Both the position numbers and the translations under genes were made by a program. A DNA stretch of 64,000 bases from Anaeramoeba flamelloides (taxonomy: Eukaryota; Metamonada; Anaeramoebidae): assembly GCA_027625915.1 (NCBI GenBank), contig JANTQA010000026.1:1364001-1428000 (forward strand). Reading direction: 5' to 3'. This document shows positions 47,215 through 58,740 of the stretch, one piece after another. The notes under the pieces are model-generated. The model ran no database searches. It saw only the letters and a list, made by a program, of their open reading frames with translations, and was not told where the DNA came from. Every line of letters starts with the position of its first letter. Positions within the stretch are counted from its first letter, which is position 1.

Positions 47215-50200
47215 ATGTCTTCAAAAAAGGTATGAACCCAAATTTCAAAAAAAAAAACACACGTTTCTCTTTTTTGATGGATTTAATCATTTAAATTTCT
47301 TTTTCATTGAAAAATAACAAACAAAAAAACAAAAAAAAAAAAATTAATTTTTAAAAAAGAAAAACAAGGTCACGATCAGACTACCAAATGGAAAGTTAAA
47401 AAATTACTTTTTAAACCCAAACAAAACCACTGTTGGACAATTAAAGGAGTATATTTTCAAAGAAAGCCCGATCTTATATGAAAAATACCAATTATTCGGC
47501 TGTTTTCGACAAAAAAGAAAAGATGTCTTTGATGATGTGGAAGGTGAATTTTTTGATGACAATTACATTTTAGGGCAGTACTCCAGACTCAATTTGGAAT
47601 TAAGGAAAAAATGCCCAGAAACAATCAGGGTCGGAATTCCTGATGAATTGTCAAGCTCTTTAATTGAGACACTCACTTTTCCAACATCTTTATCTGTGAA
47701 AGAGATCATAACAAAACTGTCAATACCCAAGCTCCAACAGTCTCATAAGCTTGCACTGGTACTAAGGAAAGAGGAAAAGATTAAAGAGGAAAACAACAAA
47801 GATGAGAAGGAAGATGCAATTATACCTTTTTTTCCAATTGAAAATATAAAAACAAGATTGTCCTCAGAGGGGATAATGAAACAATTGGTTCGTTCAACAA
47901 ATGTTTTTGGTATTTACTTGGAAGCTGAAGATTACCCTCTAATGAATTATCTTTCTGTATTTATGGTAAATCTCCTTTTTTTTTTTTTATTTTTTTTCAC
48001 ATTTTTTTTTTTTATTTTCTTTTTTCTTTCGTTTTTTCCTTTTAACAAGATCCATTTACTTTACATATTTTTCCTAAAGTGAGCTGAGGAAGATCTGAAC
48101 AATTCAATTACTATTTGTTGCAAAATAAATGGAACAAAATTTTCATTCAGCTTTCCAAAAATAGCAATTTATAAATCTTGTAAAATTTCAAATTTTTAAT
48201 TCAAAAAATCAGCTTAAATTATTAACCCACCTTTTGAGAGAATTGGGGATTTTCTAGATTTGTTTTATTTCTTGGATTTATAATTTTTGGAAATCTGAAT
48301 GAAAATTTCGATTTTTTTTCTTTTACAATTAAGAGTAACACTTTTTACCAATCCTGATCTCTCAAACAACCGTTTTTTTTTTCATTTTGCGAATTTTCAA
48401 CATAAAATTTTAATTTCTTTTGGTTAATTGATTGGCAAACACCATAACCATTTTCACAAAGTTACAACCAAAAGTTTTAATAAGTTTTCATAAAAAGGTT
48501 TAACAATTTTAATTACTGGTATTTGAATTCTAAATGGGAAAAAAATTTCACTTCATTTTCATTTTCTTTTCAAACAAATTTTCAAAAAATAGATTGTAAT
48601 TTGTGGTCTCTATTTATTTATTTGGTACTTTTTGGTTCGATATATTGATTCAGTAAATATAATGAGTGTATCGAAGAAACCCCAATCAAAGTTAGATTGA
48701 AGAATTGAAAAAGGGTAATGAGAAGAAATTTTTTTTTCCGTTTAAATTTCAAATAAAGTAGTGAAAAAAATACTGGGCATGAAAATAATACCGGACAAGC
48801 TTTTTAATTGTGAATATTAGGAAAATTGTTGTGTAATTTCTTTTATTTTAAACAAATCCTTTTTTTAAGAATCAAACTTTTAAAATTATAACTCATCCAC
48901 TTATTAGAATGATGATTAATGAAATTACACTTGTTCAAAACACTATTCAACCAATCAACCAAAAAACAAGAATAAAAAATTATCATTTTCCAAACTCTAG
49001 TAAACCTCTATAAAACCCGATTGTATTTCAAAAAAAGTTGATCAACATATGGCTATCAAACAATTACTCAAGTATTCTAGAGACACCATACTTTAATGAA
49101 CTTTCGGAAGGTTTATTACTAGGCTCATAAAAAAATTTGTTATTTATAAAAAGGATTTGATTCAAAATAAAGGAAATTACACTAACAATTTCCCTAATAC
49201 TCACAATTAAAAATCTTGTCCGGTATTATTTTCATGTCCGGTATTTTTTTTCTAACATACAAGAAATAAAAATTGTTAAATATTTTTATGATGAATTATT
49301 GGTTTTTTTAGTTCCCACTTGTTGAAATTAAGCCCACCAATTCTTTCATCTGATTTGTTTTTTATTGGTTTTTGTATAAAATATTCGAAATGTCAAATTC
49401 TAAATTAAAAAATTAAAATTTTATATCCAAGTTCAATAAGGGAGGCTTAATTAAATCTCAAGAAATATCATTTTTAATTTTACTTTGTGTTTTTTCAACT
49501 AATAATTCGAAAAATATTATGGAACATGAAATAAAAATTTTCATTTATTAATGGGAAAATAACAGCAAAATCTATTGTAACACTAAGGATCAAAGTCAAT
49601 TAAAAATGAAAAAAGATTATTTGTTAATTGATCAATTAAAATTTAAAAAGCATTTGAAACAGAAATCAAAAAATTGGTAAAGCACAACATTCCTTTTGGA
49701 ATACTATTATAAACTTTTCTAAAAAAAAAAAAAAAAATTAATAAAGTAACCTTCTTCATAATCAAACATAAATTATTTCTCTCAAGGAAAATTATTTCAA
49801 TGCTGTCTTTTTTTAAAGAAATATAAAAGTCAAAAATAAATTTTTAATTTAATTTTTTTTTTTGAAAAGATCATTTTAAAAAATTTTAAAGTTACATACA
49901 AAAGCTGTTTTTAAATAAACAAAGCATTTTAGAATATTATTTTCTTACTATAGATATACAAAAATGTTTTGGTTCTTTACAACACTCATTAATATATCAA
50001 TCTATTAAAAAAATTATAAAAAATGAAACAATCAAAAAATTGGCTAATAAGATATTCTAAAAAAGAGGGAATTGGTGTTTATCAATGAGATCCATTCTCA
50101 TCTATTCTCTTCGCATTTCTATCTCATTTTCGACTAGAAAAATTCAAAAACTTTAGCTTTCCATGTTCAAATGTATGCAGATGATCTTATTCTTATTATG

Positions 50201-53200
50201 AAAGGGCCATTAATCTCTCTAAAAATTAATTTAGAAAGGATTTTCAAAATAATAAAAAGATTCGGGATGAACCTACATCATAAAAAAAACTAAATAAAAA
50301 AAAGAATTAAAAGATATTTCTTATCTTGAAATTTGGTTCGAAAAAAAACGCACATCTTGAATATAATTTCATAAAAGTAGAAAAGTCCTTGGAAACACTT
50401 TATCAATTGTTTCAAAAAAATAAACTCAACAATGGAGTCAAAATAACTTCTTTCAAAGCTCTAATTTTAAGTCAACTTTATTATGGTATCAAAATATTTG
50501 ATTTGAAAAAAAGAGATTTTAAAAGAATTGATAGATTTATCAATAAATCAGTTCAAATTTTTTTACAAATTAATATTCACTCACCACAGTAAATTTATAA
50601 AACTGAAGCAAAAATTGATCTTGCTCGATTAAAAATATACCAAAGAAAATATAAATTGATAGAAAAATTAGATTTCTTAATTTTAAAAAAATTAAAAATG
50701 GTTTTAAATTTCTTAACACTGGGAAATGAAGAATATTAATTGGTATACTGTGGAATTAAAATTATTGGATTGGGGATTAAAGGCTTTTCGGTTAACCAAA
50801 TTGGAAAATTCAACTCGTTGGAAAGTTCAACAATATCTAAAAATTATCAAAAAATCAAATTGCACTATAAAAAACAAAAATTTATCAAAATGGAAAGCTT
50901 CAAAAAGAATTCTAAAATTTCGAAATTTTACTAATTGTTTAAATAGGTACTCTTATGTAACAAACAAAAATAAAAATAAAAATTGTGATTTATGTAAATA
51001 AAAGTTAAATATTGATATCACTAAAGACTTTGATCAAACAGCCATGTCGCCAGTGCCGTAAAAAACCTAACGGCGGTTTTCCATAATTCAAAAGAATTGA
51101 GAAAAATCTATGATTTTCCTTTATTCTTTTGAATTCTGAAAATCTTATGAAAGTTTCTACAAGTGCCTAACTTTTCCAGAATCTAAAAGAATAGAGTAAA
51201 ATCTTTAATTTTACTCCATTATTTTAAAATTCTGGAAAACCCAACGTTAACTGTCTCGATTTTTTTTAATTTGAAAAATCTGGATATCTGAATTTTATAA
51301 AAATAATAAAAAAATTAATAATATCTCTGATATTATTAATAAAAAAAATCCATCATTTATGTTATCATTATTAAGGAACAAAAAAAAATTTATGATTCCT
51401 TAACAAAATTTCAAAAACATTTTTAAATAAAAATTTTGAAAGTGCCTTAGAGTGACGCAGAGTGTCGTAGAGTGTCTAGGTTTTCTGTTTTATCTATTAA
51501 GTGATCTAGGTTTTTTTTGAGGTTTTCAATTTTATTTGTTAAGTGTCTAGTCATTTACCAAATAAATAGAAAACTCAAAAAAACCTAACGAAAATATATT
51601 GATTTTTTTTTTATAAACAGAAAACTCAGGAAAAGTTAATTGTTTTTTTTTTTAATTCTTGCTTTTGTTTATAAAATCAATTGATTTTTTAATCAAAACA
51701 AAAATTAAAAAAAACATATTGGCAATTTTTTTAAATTTGTGAAATAAAAAGCAAATTCATGAAATTTTCTTTTTATTTCCCAAATTAAAAAAAAGTTAAC
51801 GAAAGTTTTCCGGGATTCAAATGAATTGAGTAAAATCATAGATTTTACTCAATTCTTTTAAATTCTGAAAAAACCTAACTACACACTGGAGAAAAGAAAT
51901 TTTCTCTCTTCAAAAATAAATAAAATAAAATAAAATAAACAAAGCATTTCAGAGGAAAGAAAAAATGTACTGAATTTTTTCTTTTTACCTTTTTAAGATT
52001 GAAAAGCAAGTACTTTAAGAACGAAATAAATTAAGTCTCTCAAGAAAATAATAAAAAAAACTCATAAAACCTATTTACTTGACAACTTACTGTTTACTCT
52101 CAATTGCATGCTTCTCAAGTTTATATTTTGAGATCAAAAACACTAAATAATCACAAAAATAACAACAAACATTTTAATATTATCATCAATCTCAAGCCTA
52201 AACAACGTCCAATTACATTATAATACAAAAAAAAAATTTTTTTTTTTTAATACTTTTTATTCAAATTTTTCAAACAAATAATAATAATTATAATTTTTCC
52301 TTTTTTTTTTAATTCAAAAAAATAATAAAATAAATAATTTTTTTAGCCATTAGGTTATACAAAATTAATGATTGAACCAAAGCCAATGTTAATTTATTTA
52401 AATTTACCATCTTTACCAGTTTTTCCTGTGATTGTTTTACCAATTATTAGTATTCATGATTTTTCAGAAAGCATTCGAAAATATTATCAAATTAAAGGGT
52501 TTTTAAAAAATAATGAAATTGATTATAGTGTATTTCATTTAGTTTATGGAGAGGATAACGAAAAAAATGAAATGGTGCTAACAGAGGTATTACCATTGAC
52601 ATTTAAAAAATCATTTCTTGAAAATATGGTTCAACCGAATAGTCATATTAAAATGATCCATTCCAATAAAAATTCCATTTCGAATATTAAAAAAGAATCA
52701 AAAAATGAAAATGCACATCCCTTAATTAATGATAAGGTAAATTTATGGGACGAAATAGGTTCTAAGACAAGAAATATTGTTTGGAATGTGAATAATAATG
52801 GGAATCAAAAAAATAAAAATGAGAATAATAAAAATGATAATAATAATAATAATAAAGAAAGCAAAATATATCATCGTATCCAAGCGGCAAGTTTAAATAG
52901 GACGATTTCAATCTTAACGTCACCAAAGACATTTTCTAAAGATCTTTTTGAAGTCTTTTTAGAAACACTACTATTAATCTCGTCTGATTTAGTCTTAATT
53001 AAATTCATTGAAAGATACTATGTACCAGAAATCCACCCACGTACTAAAAAGCAAATCCCACAAAAGCTTGCCATTCAGGTCAAATATTATGTATTTGAAG
53101 CGTTACAAACAATAGTTCAGAAATATAAATATTTGGTATCAATTAAAGGAAGAGAATTTCTGACTGAATTTTTACAAAAGGCATTAGAAAATGATCAAAA

Positions 53201-54242
53201 CAATAATAAAATTAAAAAATTTATCAAAATAATTACAGATGAATTGGGTATTGAATACATTTTGCCGAAAGATTTTACTTTTATTGATGAAGAATTAGAA
53301 GAGCAGAAGAGAAAGGAGGAAGAAGAACAGAAGAGAAGGCAATTACAAAGGGAAAAGGAAAGGGAAAAGGAAAGAGAGAGGGAAAAGACTTTATCCAAAA
53401 AAAAAAATAAAAAGCAATTAAAAAAGTCTATTAAAACAGGGGGCTTTGGAAGCCAGGATGTTTTGCCAACAATAAAAAAACCGGAAATATTCATGCCAAA
53501 AGAAACAAACATTGTCAAGCTGGATCTAATGAAAATCCATTCTTTGGAGTTTGCTAGGCAGCTTACTTTATATACCTTCAAATTGTTTTCACAAATAAAG
53601 CCAACAGAATTGTTTGATAAGGCTTGGTCGAACCAAAACAAAGAACTAGTTAGCCCAAATATAATTGCCCTAACAGAAAAGTTTGATCAAATATCGGGAT
53701 TGGTTGAAACCGAAATCTTAAAGGAAAGCTCGAAAAAAAAGAGAATTAAAAGAATTGAAAAAATCATTCAAATTGCAATGCATTTAAGACAATTAAACAA
53801 TTTTGAAGATTTAATTTCAATATTCTGCGGTTTGGAATCAGCCGCGGTCAGTAGATTAAGAAGTTGCTGGTCAAAAATTTCCTCGACTTATTTAAATTGG
53901 TTTAAAAAAACTTCCGAAGAGCTTAGATTGACAGACTCAATAGGCCTAAAAAAAATATTTAAGCAATCCGATCTTCCATTAATCCCTTATATTGGCGTTT
54001 TTTTAACAGATATTACCTACATTGGCGATTTAAATTCGAGAATTGAAAATGGTTTAATTAATTGGATCAAAATAGTTAAATATAGTGATATTTTTAAAAC
54101 TATAAAGCATTTCCAATCTGCTCAATATCATTTTGAAAAAATTAACTTAATTCAAGAGTTTTTCTTGTCTTATAGGATAATGGGGGAAGGGGACAGATGG
54201 GAAACAAGTTTAAAATTTGAAGCTTGGAAAGAAAAGGATTAA
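47215..54242 (+). CDS. Ras guanine nucleotide exchange factor with N-terminal ubiquitin-like domains
   Basis: Activates Ras-type GTPases by GDP release. Three exons: 47215-47229, 47369-47965 and 52347-54242, with introns of 139 and 4381 bp, all phase 0; 835 aa. Start MSSKK joins VTIRLPNGKLKNYF. Residues 5-80 look like a ubiquitin-like/F0 or Ras-binding fold, with similar patterns near 85-200 (ETIRVGIPDELSSSL) and 205-300 (LGYTKLMIEPKPMLIYL); these folds are inferred from pattern. An Asn-rich linker lies near 345-365. The REM domain (FSKDLFEVFLETLLL) is about 385-485, a Glu/Arg-rich helix near 520-560, and the CDC25-homology catalytic domain 595-825 (RIKRIEKIIQIAMHLRQLNN, IFCGLESAAVSRL, PLIPYIGVFLTDITYIGD). 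The catalytic domain appears complete. The exon 1 choice is inferred from the only short in-frame ATG exon with good splice sites. Confidence 0.92.
48514..48758. repeat. Family D element, right end interrupted by family A
   Basis: Begins TTACTGGTATTTGAATTCTA and runs to TTTAAATTTCAAATAAAG, where family A starts. The terminal ACCAG expected for family D is missing there, consistent with insertion or replacement at the edge. Confidence 0.7.
48759..49257. mobile_element. Family A palindromic element, copy 3
   Basis: From TAGTGAAAAAAATACTGGGC to CCGGTATTTTTTTTCTA, same orientation as copy 1. Shared middle blocks ACTTATTAGAATGATGAT and TATTCTAGAGACACC. It abuts a truncated family D element. Confidence 0.85.
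51042..51275. repeat. Family G hairpin cluster 1 in LINE
   Basis: Opens CCATGTCGCCAGTGCCGTA. Two successive foldbacks: ATTCAAAAGAATTGAGAAAA with ATTCTTTTGAATTC, then TTTTCCAGAATCTAAAAGAA with ATTTTAAAATTCTGGAAAA. It occupies the place where the LINE zinc-knuckle HFLWxCP segment should be. Confidence 0.8.
51445..51890. repeat. Family G hairpin cluster 2 in LINE
   Basis: Opens with near-tandem GTGCCTTAGAGTGACGCAG and GTGTCGTAGAGTGTCTAGG. Stems follow: GGTTTTCTGTTTTATCTATT, CAAATAAATAGAAAACTC, and TTCAAATGAATTGAGTAAAA with TTTTACTCAATTCTTTT. It lies just before the LINE 3' UTR, as in the copy at 33985. Confidence 0.8.
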
Positions 54243-54350
54243 AAGTGCTTTTTTTTAAGATTTGAAAATCTTTTATATCTGTTTTTTTTTTATTATTATT
54301 TTATATTTATTTTTTCTTTTTTACTTTTTTTCCTACTAAATATTTATATT

Positions 54351-55061
54351 TAAACCATTTTCCAGCAAAATGAACACAGTTGTAATGGTATAATACATAT
54401 GTTTTAAGGATTTGAATGGATATTAGAAGAAAAAATTTAATTTTGGAAATTTTCAAAATTGAAATCATTTTTTTCAAATTTTTGTTTTTTTTTTTTTTTT
54501 TTATTTTTTTTTTTATCCCTTAATTGTTTTGCAATTTTTTTATATGTCAAAACCTATAGTTACTAAGTTAAAAGTGTGTTATTTAGGTTTTATTGGAAGT
54601 GTGAGAATAATTGTAAAAAAATCATATTGATTTATATTGGGATTTTTATTTGGATCTTTGATCCTGATAATTGTTTAATATATGTGAAAAATTTTCACTT
54701 CATTTTCTTTTCCTTTTTCAAATAGAGACCACAAATACCAACACACTTCGTTTGGAGACTTGGTTTCTAAAAGAAAAGACTGGAAAATGAAGTTAAATTG
54801 TTTTCTAATTATTATTAAAATACCAGTTGAGATCAAAATTAACAATGTTGTTTTACTTAATGGATTCCATAAGAATTTGAGTTTGTCAATTTTTTAGAAA
54901 ATCTATTGATTTATTAGTTAAATTTTAAATTTGATATCAACAATTCTCTGATTTGTATTATTCCACTTATTTCTCATTTGTTCTTGAACTGGTGAATAAG
55001 AAAAAATACTAGATTTTTGAAAATTTTTTTTGGGTGTCTTTTAACAGAAATAATGTTTATA
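54351..55061. mobile_element. Family C element carrying a family D insert, copy 4
   Basis: From TAAACCATTTTCCAGCAAAA to TTTTAACAGAAATAATGTTTA, 711 bp. It contains the D segment (TTTTCACTTCATTTTCTTTT ... ATTAAAATACCAGTTG). More diverged than copies 1 and 2. It begins about 110 bp downstream of the RasGEF stop codon. Confidence 0.78.
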
Positions 55062-56255
55062 AAAGATTTATTATAAATAATTTTAATTATAATAATATAT
55101 TTAATCATAAAAAAAATGTTCTTTATTTGGATTAACATAATTATTATTATTAATTTTTTTTTTTTTAATTTTAACCTAACACAATTAATAATAACTAGAA
55201 ATTAAACTTAAAATATTTTAGCTTTTGACAAGTGAATATAAGTATTTAAAATCAATTTTTCAAAAATGTTAGCTCACTTAACAATTTTAATCTGAACTTT
55301 TTTATAATTTTTGTCCAAGATTCTTATTAAAAAATATTTTCAAATTTTTAGATTAGAATCATTTTTTTTAATTCGGTTAAATATTTTTTTTATTTTTCTT
55401 AATTTTTCTTAATTTTTCTTTTTTTTTCTTTTTCTTTTCTTTTCTTTTTCTTTTTCTTTTTCTTTTTGAGAAAGATCTGTTTGAAATAAAATAAATCTTC
55501 AAAAATAAAGATTAGGAAATTTAAGACTTTATAATATCCTAAAAAAAAGAAAATTAATTATCAGCAAAAAATCTTCTTGTTAACATTTTTTTTTGTAGCG
55601 GAAGTTAAGTAATTACAAATTGGAAATGCTAATTGAAAAAAATATAGTCTAAATTTTTTAATTATTGATTTTATTTCTTCTATTGCTCAAAATATGATGT
55701 TGTTAGAATTTTATAATGATTAAATGGTTAATTAGATATAATATTTAATTTATATTGTTCTCCAATACTAAAGAATATATTGTTATTTAATTTATTATTT
55801 CAATCAAGTCGGAATTTTTGAAATGGAGTTTATTTTACAAAATTTAAATATAGTTTAAACAGTCAAAAGAATCCCAATACAAGTTGTTGTAAATTTGAAA
55901 TAATTTTGATTTTTCTAAAATATGAAAAGATTTTTTAATTTTTATTTTTTGTGTTAATTTAATTTTTTGAATTACTTAACTTGTTTCGCTCCATCAATTT
56001 TTTTTTTGTTCTCTCCAAATATTTTTAACACACCCATGATTTATTAGTATTGATAATTTAATTGTATTAAAAATTATTAATTAAATGTTATTTGAGTATT
56101 TTTATTAAAAAGAGGTGTTAATATTTTAATTAGTGGTTGGTTATTATTTGATATTTCTTCGAAAATTGATTAAAAAAGATTTTTTTTTTTACAAATTGAT
56201 TTTAGGTATGTTAAAAATCTTGAATTGGGGGTTAGATATATATGTATGTGTATGC

Positions 56256-56328
<73 letters not shown>

Positions 56329-56387
56329 AAAAGTCTCTTATATTATGTATCCCTAAGTTTTTAGGATTGATCTAAATTTACTCTACT

Positions 56388-56425
<38 letters not shown>

Positions 56426-57419
56426 GAGATGGTTTTAATCAATTTAAAATGTTTTTAATACATTTATCTCTATCCCAGATTTGAATTATAATTAAAAAGT
56501 ATAAATTGTCTACATATTATAATCTTTTTGATTTAATAAATAAAAAATAATGAGTTATTTTTTTCAAATTTTTTTTGAAGTGGTTATATTTTTATTAGAA
56601 TTGTTCAAATTAGTATTTTGATAGCAAAAAAAGAATTTAAATCGAAAAATTCATTCTTAGTCTTTAATGTATGTAGTTAACTTTCTGAAAATATGTAACT
56701 AAATGTAAAAAATGAGGTGATCGGAAATTGTTATATTTTTTTTTTCAGATATAAATCCAAGTAGCATTAAATTTGGTTAAAAATGAATTAGATTGGTTTG
56801 TTAAAATTGAAAGTTTTATATAAATATTTTTCTAAAACTGCAATTTATCTAATGTAGAGAATTAAAGAAAAAAATTTTGTAAAATAATTTTAATTAATTT
56901 ATTGAAATAGGATCTGTCGGAGTTAAAGTAATTGATTTGAAATTTTAAATTCAATTTTTAATATTATTCATAGTTAATGAAATAATTTTCGTATCTTTGA
57001 TATAAATATTTGTTTTTGGATTTCAATTGTTTGTAAAAATATGTATAAACATTATTAATCTAAATTTAACCAGATGAGTTCTAAAATTTTGTTGTATGTA
57101 ATTTTTTGTTAAATTTTCTTGTTATTTTTAAAATATTGAATATAAATATTTCAGAAAATAATTTATTAGTATTTTTAGGGTTTGTTAATTTCGATGTTTG
57201 TGAAGTATTTATATTTAGTAGCTCTGTTGAAATTATTTTACAAAAAGCATTTAGATTATTATTTAAGTTATATTGCTTATTAATTATTTTGTATATTTTA
57301 TTTAAAAATTTTATCTTGTCGTAAAATTAATAAAGTGTGTTTATTTATTTTGTAAAATCGGATTCAATTGGTAAGTTAGTTTATTTTTGTATTTTTTATG
57401 TAAAAAAAATAATAAAAAA
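55062..57419. other. Intergenic with simple repeats
   Basis: No gene recognised in about 2.3 kb. Contains a pyrimidine tract at 55390-55467, a (TA)n run interrupted by TG at 56240-56323, and an A-run of nearly 35 bases at 56389-56423. Confidence 0.5.
56240..56323. repeat. (TA)n microsatellite, long
   Basis: About 40 TA units with TG interruptions at the left. Confidence 0.95.
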
Positions 57420-57540
57420 GTATTCAGCACCAAGTGTTCGCGAGAGGTTCCCCATCTCACTAACTAGCTTAGCCCTCAATTCGTTGATCTTCTGGGTTCG
57501 GAATGTGTCCAGGATTATTAAATTGGGTATGGCCGAATAC
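57420..57540 (-). rRNA. 5S ribosomal RNA, copy 4
   Basis: A 121-nt 5S gene read from 57540 to 57420, with GTATTCGGCC and GGTGCTGAATAC ends, CCGAACCCAGAAG loop and GATGGGGAACC core, followed by a T-run. It shares the GCTAG variant with copy 3. Its upstream flank does not carry the TTTTTAATAAA block seen at the other three, so its promoter context differs. Confidence 0.92.
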
Positions 57541-58740
57541 ACTTAATTAATTCAATAATTTAATTTTCGAAACTTTTATTATTTAAATATAAAATATTTG
57601 TAAAAAAAATTTTTTTTTAGAACCAAAAAAAAAGTTAATATTATAATAAATATAAATTATTAATTCAAAAATAACTCAAAAATGATAAACCACAAGCAAC
57701 AAAAAAAAAAAAAAAAGAATGAGGTATTAAGTTAGGTATTACAACAATAAATAATGTAAAAAAACAAAATAACATAAATCAAGTTTTGATAAACTAATAA
57801 TTTTTTTTTTCAATCAAAGTTTACTATCATTTTTTATCATTACAAAAAAATTAATTTTTTTCATCTATGGACAATCTTTTCAAAATTGAAAAATAAAAAA
57901 AAAAGATCCAATAAGAGGCCTTTTATAAATAATAAAAACAGTTTAAAAGAAAGAATAGTTTACAAAATATTTTTCAAACTATTTTTTTAATACAGGAAAT
58001 TATACAATTTTTAATTATGAAATGTTCATTCAAATATAATAATTTAAAAATTATAACTTATTAAGAAATTTTCGACAACTATAATAAAGCAGAAAAAAAG
58101 AATTAAAATTTCACGAAAACAATTTATTTGTAATCTAAAAATTTAGAGTCAATATAATCAAAAAAAAAATAAAAACACTAAAAAAATATTTTTTTTGAAT
58201 TTATTTGAAAGTATCAAACATCGAATATAGTTACTTTATTGTAAAAATAGAACTTCACTTTAGTTGCGCAAAGTTAATAAGATGTAAGATTTTCTTAGTA
58301 AAAAGGTAAGAAAGGAAAGAATATTCTTTCAAAGGTGTCAAAGAAAAATAAAAAATAAAAAATGAAAAGTAAAAGAAAATATTAGATAAATTTCAAAAAT
58401 ACCAAAATATATTCCTGTGTTATTTCTTTAAATTTTTTCAATAACAAAAACAAAAGTAAATGATTCAAAAAAATTTTGATTACGAAAATTAACATTATTT
58501 TCGAATAAATAAATATTTTTTTTAAATTATATTAATAATCCTTAAAATATAAATATAAAAAGAAAAAAGAAAAGGAAAAGGAAAAGAAAAAGAAAAAGAA
58601 ATAGAAATAGAAAAAGAAATAGAAAAAGAAAAAGATAAAGATAAAGAAAAAGGAAAAGAAAAAGAAAAAGAAAAATAAAAATAAAAAGAGAAAAAGCAAA
58701 AGAAAAATAAAAATTAAAAAAGTTTCATAATTCTTTAATT
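57541..58740. other. Intergenic, with purine-rich microsatellite
   Basis: No gene. At 58560-58715 there is a long (GAAAAA)n and (GAAATA)n purine tract just past the stop of the coiled-coil gene. Confidence 0.5.

Larger units (their letters stand above)
49934..51932 (+). mobile_element. 5'-truncated LINE (non-LTR retrotransposon) with reverse-transcriptase remnant
   Basis: About 2 kb. MYADDLILIMKG at 50171 is the reverse-transcriptase catalytic YxDD motif, followed by IIKRFGMNL, then (50326-50592) FKALILSQLYYGIKIFDLKK thumb-like sequence, and (50726-51001) STRWKVQQYLKII and FRNFTNCLNRYSYV up to a CDLC half knuckle. Two family G hairpin clusters (51042-51275, 51445-51890) lie in the C-terminal part. 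The tail is an (AAATA)n stretch. AAATAAACAAAGCATTT begins a 21-base direct repeat with one mismatch at 49913-49933 and 51933-51953. Stops and frame changes between fragments mean it is inactive; no endonuclease domain is present. Confidence 0.88.
47966..52346 (+). other. Giant intron 2 of the RasGEF gene (4381 bp)
   Basis: Donor TTTATG|GTAAATC and acceptor TTTTTTAG ending at 52346. It contains a family D element interrupted by family A (48514-49257), and a 2-kb LINE with hairpin inserts (49934-51932). A T-rich tract follows the donor. Confidence 0.9.

Noticed and set aside
47016-47294. 92-residue plus-strand frame upstream of the RasGEF
   Set aside because: No homology; it overlaps RasGEF exon 1 in another frame and continues through the intron donor.
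55390-58715. Simple repeats as possible telomere or centromere sequence
   Set aside because: They are ordinary TA, A and purine microsatellites with no ordered telomere-like unit.
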